Source of the DNA: Dehalococcoidales bacterium
GTDB lineage: Bacteria; Chloroflexota; Dehalococcoidia; Dehalococcoidales; GCA-2688105
Assembly: GCA_030640255.1 (NCBI GenBank)
Contig: DAOWJS010000081.1
Span: forward strand, 1-8,512
DNA length: 8,512 nt
Direction of reading: 5' to 3'
The notes below the pieces were generated by a model that saw only the letters and a program-made list of their open reading frames with translations, made no database searches and was not told where the DNA came from. Shown here in pieces: positions 1 to 4,660 of the stretch (position 1 is its first letter; the number at the start of each line of letters is the position of its first letter). A program made the translations under genes and the position numbers.

Positions 1-2
1 AG

Positions 3-239
3 GCTACAGAGAGCTTTGAGCTGGAAAAGCGGCTAGCCTTAGAGCAGCGTACCCGGGACCAGTTAGCTAACGTGGAGCATGCTTTGCACAAGTTTGAAGA
101 AGGAACCTATGGCTTGTGTGATGTTTGTGGTCAACCTATAGACCCCGCCCGATTAGAAGCCCTTCCCCAGGCGAACCTGTGCTTGAGTTGTAAGGCTAAG
201 CAAGCGAAGAATGCTAAAGGTAAATTCTCTCCAGGGTAA
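3..239 (+). CDS. DksA/TraR-family zinc-finger protein, C-terminal part
   Basis: The reading frame is open from the left edge to a TAA at 237-239, so only the last 78 residues are present. The first visible part is charged and probably helical (it includes EQRTRDQLANVEHAL). It is followed by YGLCDVCG and a C-x2-C-x17-C-x2-C zinc finger, which is the pattern of the DksA/TraR C4 family. Members bind in the secondary channel of RNA polymerase or, in many small versions, have no assigned role. Which one this is cannot be judged without the N-terminus (the DxxDxA tip of DksA is not in view). The end overlaps the lspA start by 29 bases, so the two are probably co-transcribed and translationally coupled. 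This DksA/TraR-lspA pairing is seen in several bacterial groups. Confidence 0.9.
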   Translation, partial: ATESFELEKRLALEQRTRDQLANVEHALHKFEEGTYGLCDVCGQPIDPARLEALPQANLCLSCKAKQAKNAKGKFSPG

Positions 240-726
240 GTGGCGAAATGTGGTCTTTTTCCTTACTGCATTACTGATAGTGGCTGCCGACCAGTTCAGT
301 AAGATGGGGATAAGGAACTATTTACCTGAGGGGCAATCGGTGCCCGAGACAGGATTCTTTCGACTGACTCATGTCCACAATACCGGAGGCGTCTTCGGCT
401 TATTTCAAGGCCAATCATTCCCCTTAACTATAGTTGCCTTTATCGGTGTTGCCGTTCTCCTCGTCTATGTCCTGCTTATTCATCGTCGTTTTCCCTCTTT
501 AGATAATAAACTAGGCAAGTCAGCCCTCGGACTCATTCTTGGCGGCACCATTGGTAACCTTATTGACCGACTTAACTTTGGCTATGTTACTGACTTTATT
601 GATGTTGGTATTGGTGTTTGTCGCTGGCCGGCATTCAACATTGCTGATTCGGCGGTGGTTGTTGGGGTTATCATATTTGCTTACTCTCTCCGCTCCCTAG
701 CCGGAGTTGTCAAGGACAAGGGTTGA
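211..726 (+). CDS. lspA: Lipoprotein signal peptidase (signal peptidase II)
   Basis: This is the inner-membrane aspartyl protease that removes the signal peptide from prolipoproteins after diacylglyceryl transfer. The 171-residue length is normal for the family. Visible motifs are DQFSK (27-31), HNTGGVFGLF (56-65), GGTIGNLIDR (111-120), VTDFID (126-131) and WPAFNIADS (139-147). The catalytic aspartates should be D128 and D146. Hydrophobic segments at about 14-26, 71-90, 104-117 and 148-164 give the expected four membrane passes. The usual NxGAAFG element reads NTGGVFG here, a mild variation. The ATG at 211 lies inside the preceding gene and its ribosome binding site is weak. A GTG at 250 is a possible later start, but the ATG start keeps the positively charged K10/R12 before the first helix. 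Confidence 0.96.
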   Translation: MLKVNSLQGKWRNVVFFLTALLIVAADQFSKMGIRNYLPEGQSVPETGFFRLTHVHNTGGVFGLFQGQSFPLTIVAFIGVAVLLVYVLLIHRRFPSLDNKLGKSALGLILGGTIGNLIDRLNFGYVTDFIDVGIGVCRWPAFNIADSAVVVGVIIFAYSLRSLAGVVKDKG

Positions 727-817
727 TACTTTCCTTCTCCTTTACGGGGAAGGGGCTACTTGGTAAAAACCTAAAGGGGATGGGAGTTCAAAACCTAGGG
801 TCTTTTATCAGGGGAAG

Positions 818-842
818 TTTGAAGGGGCGAAGCCCCTTCAAA
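818..842. repeat. Perfect 11-bp hairpin (module B, variant)
   Basis: TTTGAAGGGGC (818-828) and its exact reverse complement (832-842) flank a GAA triloop. No T-run follows on either strand, so it is not a textbook terminator. It corresponds in position and composition to the GAGGGGC/GCCCCTC hairpins at 2079-2098 and 6202-6223. Confidence 0.8.
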
Positions 843-879
843 TAAAGTTACGAGATTGTTTGGTGACCTATCCCCCTGA

Positions 880-906
880 CCCCCTTCCCTAGTTAAGGGA
901 AGGGGG
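880..906. repeat. Perfect 11-bp palindrome (module A, variant)
   Basis: CCCCCTTCCCT (880-890) is the exact reverse complement of 896-906, with the 5-base loop AGTTA. It is related to the 12-bp palindromes at 2041-2067, 2171-2196 and 6167-6192. All share a C-run, a TT or TCT spacer and a second C-run. Confidence 0.8.
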
Positions 907-941
907 AGTTCAAGAGGTTAGCCCCCTAGTAAGGAGAGTCA

Positions 942-962
942 AAGAGAGGCGGAGCCTCCCTT
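942..962. repeat. Hairpin module C, first copy
   Basis: AAGAGAGGC pairs with GCCTCCCTT across a GGA triloop, with one A-C mismatch. The surrounding 931-965 matches 2127-2161 at 30 of 35 bases, so it is a dispersed repeat and not a chance hairpin. Confidence 0.75.
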
Positions 963-968
963 GTAAAA

Positions 969-996
969 CCCTAAATCCTAAGCCCTAAATCCTAAA
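969..996. repeat. Tandem 14-base repeat, two copies
   Basis: CCCTAAATCCTAAG (969-982) is followed directly by the same unit with A in place of the final G (983-996). The second unit can also pair with TTTAGGGATTT (998-1008) to form a bulged stem. No function is evident. Confidence 0.7.
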
Positions 997-1027
997 CTTT
1001 AGGGATTTGAATTTTGAACTTGTTTAG

Positions 1028-1045
1028 TCCTTCACAGGTGAAGGA
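1028..1045. repeat. Short hairpin upstream of rluD
   Basis: TCCTTCAC (1028-1035) and GTGAAGGA (1038-1045) are exact reverse complements separated by two bases, so the real loop would be four bases. The hairpin ends 16 bases before the GTG at 1062 and could affect ribosome access. I see no riboswitch-like architecture around it. Confidence 0.5.
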
Positions 1046-1061
1046 TTAGGAATTAGAGTTT

Positions 1062-1982
1062 GTGATTTCACCAAAAGAGGGGGTGAGGTTGATAAATAAC
1101 GTCTATAGTTTTGTAGTTGATAAGCCGGGGGCTCGTCTGGATAAGTATGTTGGTGAGAAGTGCCCGGAACTCTCCCGAACTCAGGCTCAGAGGCTTATTG
1201 CTGATGGCTATGTCACGGTTAATGGTGGTGTGGCTAAGGCAAGCCTTAAACTTGGTGTTGGTGACCGGGTGGATATTATAATTCCCCCGGCTCCGCCCAG
1301 CCCCCTGTCTCCTGAGGCTATCCCCCTGAATATCATCTATGAGGATGACGACCTTCTGGTCATAGACAAACCCTCCGGGCTGACCATTCACCCGGCGCCG
1401 GGGCACCCCAGTCATACCTTGGTTAATGCTATTCTTTCGCACTTGGCCGACCTGCCTGACGACTCACTGCGACCGGGAATTGTGCATCGGCTGGACAAGG
1501 ATACCTCGGGGGTGATGGTGGTGGCCAAGAATAGCCTGGCTCAGGCTAACCTGATAAGCCAGTTCAAGGCTCATTCGGTAGTAAAAGCCTATCTGGTGTT
1601 GGTTAAGGGGCATCTCACCCCGGAGAATGGCGTTATTGAGGCACCTATCGGGCGTGACCCGCGTAACCGAAAGCGTATGGCGGTAGTGACCGAGGGTAGA
1701 GAGGCACGGACTGAATATCGTGTGATTAAGTATATAGATAACTATACCCTGCTGGAAGTCAGACCTGAGACGGGTCGCACCCACCAGATACGGGTTCATT
1801 TGTCGGCAATTGGCTATCCGGTGGTGGGGGACAAGGTCTATGGTGTAAAGTCAGCCCATTTATCACGGCAGTTTATGCACGCCTGCCGCCTGGGCTTCAA
1901 GCTGCCATCCACCGGCAAATATGTAGAGTTCACCTCCGAACTCCCCTCTGATTTGGAGCAGGCACTGGAAGATATAGCCTAA
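1062..1982 (+). CDS. rluD: RluD/RluA-family pseudouridine synthase
   Basis: This enzyme should isomerise specific uridines of 23S rRNA to pseudouridine. An S4 RNA-binding domain (about residues 23-70, with RLDKYV and LSRTQAQRLI) precedes the catalytic domain. That domain carries HRLDKDTSGVMVVAK (142-156), with the nucleophile at D145, and the closing motif RPETGRTHQIRVHL (234-247). At 306 residues it has the usual length of RluD-type enzymes. The choice between RluD and its paralogues rests on the S4 domain and overall likeness, so the symbol is probable only. The start is uncertain: GTG 1062 has AGGAA 9 bases upstream, but residues 7-11 fall in a copy of the repeat end (1079-1096). TTG 1089, directly behind GAGGGGGTGAGG, would still leave a complete S4 domain. 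Confidence 0.93.
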   Translation: MISPKEGVRLINNVYSFVVDKPGARLDKYVGEKCPELSRTQAQRLIADGYVTVNGGVAKASLKLGVGDRVDIIIPPAPPSPLSPEAIPLNIIYEDDDLLVIDKPSGLTIHPAPGHPSHTLVNAILSHLADLPDDSLRPGIVHRLDKDTSGVMVVAKNSLAQANLISQFKAHSVVKAYLVLVKGHLTPENGVIEAPIGRDPRNRKRMAVVTEGREARTEYRVIKYIDNYTLLEVRPETGRTHQIRVHLSAIGYPVVGDKVYGVKSAHLSRQFMHACRLGFKLPSTGKYVEFTSELPSDLEQALEDIA

Positions 1983-2012
1983 GATTGATTTATTTTAACC
2001 CCATCCCCTTTA

Positions 2013-2034
2013 TCCTTGCCAAAGCAGGCAAGGA
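2013..2034. repeat. 8-bp hairpin inserted in the element's left arm
   Basis: TCCTTGCC (2013-2020) pairs with GGCAAGGA (2027-2034) around AAAGCA. The octamer CTTTATCC occurs on both sides (2008-2015 and 2035-2042), and the copy at 6161-6168 has it only once. The 27 bases 2016-2042 therefore look like an addition to the ancestral element. Confidence 0.55.
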
Positions 2035-2040
2035 CTTTAT

Positions 2041-2067
2041 CCCCTTCCCCTTATCAAGGGGAAGGGG
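2041..2067. repeat. Perfect 12-bp palindrome (module A)
   Basis: CCCCTTCCCCTT (2041-2052) and AAGGGGAAGGGG (2056-2067) pair exactly around the triloop ATC. It is followed at 2079-2098 by module B, the same order as in the copy at 6167-6223. Confidence 0.8.
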
Positions 2068-2078
2068 AAGATTTATAA

Positions 2079-2098
2079 AGAGGGGCTAACGCCCCTCT
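2079..2098. repeat. 8-bp hairpin (module B)
   Basis: AGAGGGGC and GCCCCTCT pair around TAAC. Stem and loop are identical to the hairpin at 6202-6223, and flanking sequence is also shared (for example CCCTGA downstream of both). Confidence 0.8.
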
Positions 2099-2137
2099 AA
2101 AACTCCCTGATTACTGCTTTGGAGCTAAGGAAAGTCA

Positions 2138-2158
2138 AAGAGAGGCGAAGCCTCTCTT
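2138..2158. repeat. Perfect 9-bp hairpin (module C, second copy)
   Basis: AAGAGAGGC and GCCTCTCTT pair exactly around GAA. Compared with the 942-962 copy, the C-to-T difference at 2155 restores pairing that is broken there. Confidence 0.8.
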
Positions 2159-2170
2159 ACATAACTAATT

Positions 2171-2196
2171 CCCCCTCTCCTTGAAAGGAGAGGGGG
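2171..2196. repeat. Perfect 12-bp palindrome (module A) at the right arm
   Basis: CCCCCTCTCCTT (2171-2182) and AAGGAGAGGGGG (2185-2196) are exact complements with only GA between. The arms are identical to those at 6167-6192, 4 kb away. The right terminal repeat follows directly. Confidence 0.8.
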
Positions 2197-2281
2197 ACAA
2201 AGGGGGTGAGGTTAATAAACGACTTCTAGAATCTTGGTGGGTGAGGTGGTAGAATGGGGGAAATATAGAAGCCTAGCTGTT

Positions 2282-2287
2282 GAGGAG
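2282..2287 (+). promoter_or_regulatory. Ribosome binding site deciding the 2294 start
   Basis: GAGGAG ends 6 bases before ATG 2294. The in-frame upstream TTG (2234) and GTG (2237) have no comparable site, so ATG 2294 is preferred. Confidence 0.6.
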
Positions 2288-2293
2288 AAGCAA

Positions 2294-2911
2294 ATGGGGG
2301 ATGACTTTAGAATTCCCGACCGTGAGGAGTTTCGCAGAGGATTAGAGGCATTTGAAAGAAACGAGTGGCGAGGGTGTGTTTATTTCAAGGCATTAAGCCA
2401 CGTTTCACAAAACTGGGGTAACCCTAGTGAAGTGGCATGGGGTATAAGTGGACTATTACATATCTGGCATCAAGGTTTCTATAGATTTGGAGACCTTGAC
2501 TTTGATCAGCTACGAGAATGTATAGAGAGAAATCTTGAAGTAATAAACAAGTTCAGGAATAGAGATATTAGTAGCTTGTCGGATGCTGATAAGGATGAAA
2601 TAGAGGAGCTTTTCAACAAGTTTCTTGATGCGTTGCGGGGAGGAAACAGGCGAAGTCCCGTCGCAGTAGCGAAGGCTTTAAATCTATTAGCCCCAAGTTT
2701 CTTTCCGCTTTGGGACGATCAAATAGCAGACGCTTATAATTGCACCTTTGTTTTTTCCGTCTTCGGTGCTTCTGAGTATGTTTCATTTTGCAACAAGATG
2801 CAGAAGATGGCAGGATGGGTAAAGTCTTATGTTTCCTCTCCAGATGACAGGTCTCTTCTCAAAAGAATAGATGAATATAATTATTCAAAATACACTCAAG
2901 AATGGATATAG
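2294..2911 (+). CDS. Unrecognised 205-residue protein, mostly helical
   Basis: I do not recognise this family with certainty. The open frame reaches back to TTG 2234, but ATG 2294 has a good ribosome binding site and gives 205 residues. There is no signal peptide or membrane segment, so it is probably cytoplasmic. Visible features are an aromatic N-terminal half (YFKALSHVSQNW, 30-41; GLLHIWHQGFYRFGDLDFD, 53-71), an acidic helix (SDADKDEIEELFNKFLDAL, 96-114), and a distinctive block SPVAVAKALNLLAPSFFPLW followed by DDQIADAY (121-148). That block looks like a conserved core with a WDD turn. Cysteines 28, 76, 150 and 166 are too scattered for an obvious zinc site. It begins 74 bases after the repeat element and ends 2 bases before the GltX-like ORF, so it probably heads this operon. 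Codons are AT-richer than in gltX, which suggests acquired DNA. Confidence 0.75.
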   Translation: MGDDFRIPDREEFRRGLEAFERNEWRGCVYFKALSHVSQNWGNPSEVAWGISGLLHIWHQGFYRFGDLDFDQLRECIERNLEVINKFRNRDISSLSDADKDEIEELFNKFLDALRGGNRRSPVAVAKALNLLAPSFFPLWDDQIADAYNCTFVFSVFGASEYVSFCNKMQKMAGWVKSYVSSPDDRSLLKRIDEYNYSKYTQEWI

Positions 2912-2913
2912 AA

Positions 2914-3033
2914 ATGAATCAAAAGGTTAGGGTGCGCTATGCCCCCATCCTTATAAAGGAAGTATTAGCACCAATACATTACGAAGGCGAGCCTTACCAC
3001 TCAAAGTGTTTAGCGGAGGTATTAGAACAATGA
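2914..3033 (+). CDS. 39-residue ORF starting with a GltX-like N-terminus (gltX 5' remnant)
   Basis: The ORF starts 2 bases after the preceding stop and reads MNQKVRVRYAP before an unrelated tail (ILIKEVLAPIHYEG and onward, then a TGA at 3031-3033). Residues 1-11 match the first 11 of the intact GltX at 4661 (MKQSVRVRYAP) at 9 positions. The DNA matches at 26 of 34 bases, and most differences are at third codon positions. After that the likeness stops, before the HIGH-like motif, so it cannot be a synthetase. The stop overlaps the next start in ATGA, and that gene's ribosome binding site lies inside this ORF. It could thus act as a coupling leader. It is best read as the severed front of a gltX gene fused to foreign DNA. 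Whether the peptide is made or useful is unknown. Confidence 0.55.
   Translation: MNQKVRVRYAPILIKEVLAPIHYEGEPYHSKCLAEVLEQ
3015..3020 (+). promoter_or_regulatory. Ribosome binding site deciding the 3030 start
   Basis: GGAGGT ends 9 bases before ATG 3030. The alternative GTG at 3006 lies upstream of this site and lacks its own, so ATG 3030 is preferred. Confidence 0.6.
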
Positions 3034-3683
3034 AACGAACGCTAACGAAAGAGCTCGAAAAACACGGATGCTTGCTAGAACGTCACGACGTAGAACCTGA
3101 AGATGGCGGCTTCCACCACGAAATGCTTGTAATAACAGATTCTACCTCAAGGAAGTACAAGTGCCCTTATAGAATACGCAAAGACGAGGTAACTGAGATA
3201 GTGCAAAGGTACATTCCAGAGGCGTCTCCCACAGTCATAGCCCCGGCGGGAATCACATTTCGGTGGACATCTACATCAGACTCTAGAGAAGGCGCTGAGC
3301 CGGAGTCATTTGAGAAAGTTGTCAGAGCAATGAGCCGAATGCCAAGGTGGCATTTTATCATGCCAAAAGGCGAGAAGTACCTAGAGAAACTCGAGGGACA
3401 GGTCGAAAAACTAGACGCCCTACATATACTGAAGCATATTACACTGAGGCATGGACGAATTCCTCAATTTGATAGAAGCTTACAAATCCCTCAATTCCTA
3501 AGATACGTCATCCTTTTTCATCTCAAGGGACAGTCCGCATCTACAGAGGAGTTATTACGTGAAAATCATCGAGCATTCGAAACGCATTTCGGTGTCAGAT
3601 TTACGTACGGCAAAGCAACAATCCACAACGAGCTGATAAAACAAATTGAATGGTTGATGTACCACGGCTACATTACAGCGTGA
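3030..3683 (+). CDS. Unrecognised 217-residue protein, possible C-terminal winged helix
   Basis: I do not recognise this family. From ATG 3030 it has 217 residues, is charged and soluble, and has no membrane segment. The N-terminal half (about 1-80) looks alpha/beta, with a strand-rich stretch HHEMLVITDSTSRKYKCPYR (29-48). The middle (92-141) is charged and partly helical. The last 65 residues (ILFHLKGQSASTEELLRENH, 161-180, then GKATIHNELIKQIEWLMYHG, 194-213) have the helix-turn-helix-wing rhythm of a winged-helix DNA-binding domain. The gene lies 32 bases before a DNA methyltransferase, so a restriction endonuclease, specificity or control role is possible. However, I see no clear PD-(D/E)xK, HNH or GIY-YIG motif. 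Its start overlaps the 39-residue ORF by 4 bases. It sits between the two copies of the gltX start. Confidence 0.8.
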   Translation: MKRTLTKELEKHGCLLERHDVEPEDGGFHHEMLVITDSTSRKYKCPYRIRKDEVTEIVQRYIPEASPTVIAPAGITFRWTSTSDSREGAEPESFEKVVRAMSRMPRWHFIMPKGEKYLEKLEGQVEKLDALHILKHITLRHGRIPQFDRSLQIPQFLRYVILFHLKGQSASTEELLRENHRAFETHFGVRFTYGKATIHNELIKQIEWLMYHGYITA

Positions 3684-3715
3684 CTAAAAAGATGGGTTGA
3701 TTATTGGAGGGAGGA

Positions 3716-4645
3716 ATGAAGAAGGCGGAATATAGTCAAAGAAAAAGGGGCACCCAAACAAGCTCCTTTGGCTCGCCAGGAAGAGTAAATCACGATTCAA
3801 CCCCCTTTTATACCAGTAAGTTATATGAAGGCTTGCCAACGGAGATAAGAACCGAATATATAGAAGTTTCTATCCCGTCTCAATTTTTAGATAAAATCTT
3901 TTGTAAAACCAGCGAAAACATGGAGGAATTGCCAAATAATAGTGTTCACCTGATGGTTACTTCACCACCTTATAATGTGGGAAAGGAGTATGACGAGAAT
4001 CTGACACTCCAAGAATACAGACGATTCCTGAAACGAGTATGGAAAGAAGTTTATAGGACACTTGTCCCCGGGGGCAGAGCTTGTATCAATATTGCGAATT
4101 TGGGAAGAAAACCGTATATTCCCCTTCATGCTTTTATTGTCGAAGATATGTTGGACTTGGGCTTCCTGATGAGGGGCGAAATTATCTGGAATAAAGCAAC
4201 TAGTTCTAGCCCTTCTACGGCTTGGGGAAGCTGGCTTTCAGCTGCCAATCCAACCTTAAGGGATATTCATGAGTATATTTTGGTTTTTTCTAAAGGCGTG
4301 TTTAGGAGAAAGAATGCTTCCCGGAGACGAAGCACTATTTCTAGAAAAGAGTTTCTAGAGTTTACTAAGAGTGTGTGGACATTTCCAGCAGAGCCAGCTC
4401 ACGCGGTTGGACATCCAGCGCCTTTCCCCGTAGAACTACCTTATCGGTTGATTCAACTTTACACTTTTGAGGGCGAGGTAATCTTAGACCCATTTATTGG
4501 AAGTGGACAGGCAGCGATAGCAGCCATAAAGACAAACCGTCATTATGTAGGGTATGACATAAGTGAGGAATATGTAAAATTAGCCGAAAGGCGAATCAAA
4601 GATTTTCTGTCGGAGTTTAAGTCTCCAAAATTGTTCGATTTCTAA
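3716..4645 (+). CDS. Site-specific DNA methyltransferase, beta class (N4-cytosine or N6-adenine)
   Basis: The enzyme transfers a methyl group from S-adenosylmethionine to an exocyclic amino group in DNA. The catalytic motif IV TSPPYN (82-87) comes before the SAM-binding motif I DPFIGSG (258-264), with GHPAPFPVELP (232-242) before it. This is the permuted order of the beta class, with the target-recognition part between about 130 and 225. SPPY occurs in both m4C and m6A enzymes, so the modified base cannot be settled. GSGQAA replaces the commoner GSGTT. The N-terminus (SFGSPGRVNHDSTPFY, 17-32) is an extension found in a widespread methyltransferase subfamily. ATG 3716 sits 5 bases after GGAGG; TTG 3704 is less likely because it overlaps that site. 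The stop lies 15 bases before gltX. The partner, if any, is probably the 3030 gene. Confidence 0.92.
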   Translation: MKKAEYSQRKRGTQTSSFGSPGRVNHDSTPFYTSKLYEGLPTEIRTEYIEVSIPSQFLDKIFCKTSENMEELPNNSVHLMVTSPPYNVGKEYDENLTLQEYRRFLKRVWKEVYRTLVPGGRACINIANLGRKPYIPLHAFIVEDMLDLGFLMRGEIIWNKATSSSPSTAWGSWLSAANPTLRDIHEYILVFSKGVFRRKNASRRRSTISRKEFLEFTKSVWTFPAEPAHAVGHPAPFPVELPYRLIQLYTFEGEVILDPFIGSGQAAIAAIKTNRHYVGYDISEEYVKLAERRIKDFLSEFKSPKLFDF

Positions 4646-4660
4646 AGAAGTGGTTTTTAG

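Larger units (their letters stand above)
727..1061. repeat. Non-coding interval packed with palindromic repeat modules
   Basis: There is no credible gene in these 335 bases. They hold a run of GC-rich hairpins: 733-753 (8 bp, one G-T pair), 818-842, 880-906, 942-962 and 1028-1045. There is also a tandem 14-base repeat at 969-996. The 931-965 stretch matches 2127-2161 at 30 of 35 positions, and the 880-906 palindrome belongs to the same family as those at 2041-2067, 2171-2196 and 6167-6192. The interval therefore looks like one or two degenerate copies of the element that is better preserved at 1989-2219. Any lspA terminator or rluD promoter would have to lie within this repetitive DNA, and I could not single one out. 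Confidence 0.75.
1989..2219. mobile_element. MITE-like palindromic element with imperfect terminal inverted repeats
   Basis: The left end AACCCCATCCCCTTTATCC (1997-2015) and the reverse complement of 2195-2213 agree at 16 of 19 positions. TTTATT and AATAAA extend the match outward. Between the ends lie four perfect hairpins: 2041-2067, 2079-2098, 2138-2158 and 2171-2196. There is no ORF inside, and I could not identify a clear target-site duplication. The left half recurs at 6140-6237 and the right-end sequence recurs at 1079-1096. It resembles non-autonomous elements that depend on a transposase elsewhere, but mobility is inferred from structure alone. Confidence 0.65.

Noticed and set aside
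969..1008. CCCTAAA-like repeats resembling a telomere motif
   Set aside because: There are only two imperfect 14-base units inside a bacterial intergenic repeat region, with no longer array.
1068..1799. Long antisense ORFs on the minus strand across rluD (1068-1442 and 1464-1799)
   Set aside because: They are mirror frames of a clear conserved gene, have no ribosome binding sites and no recognisable product.
727..2220. CRISPR array
   Set aside because: The repeated units are palindromic modules at irregular distances, without constant-length spacers and without cas genes nearby.
2914..4660. Recognisable integrase or transposase that moved the cassette
   Set aside because: None of the ORFs shows tyrosine or serine recombinase or DDE motifs, so the mode of insertion is unknown.
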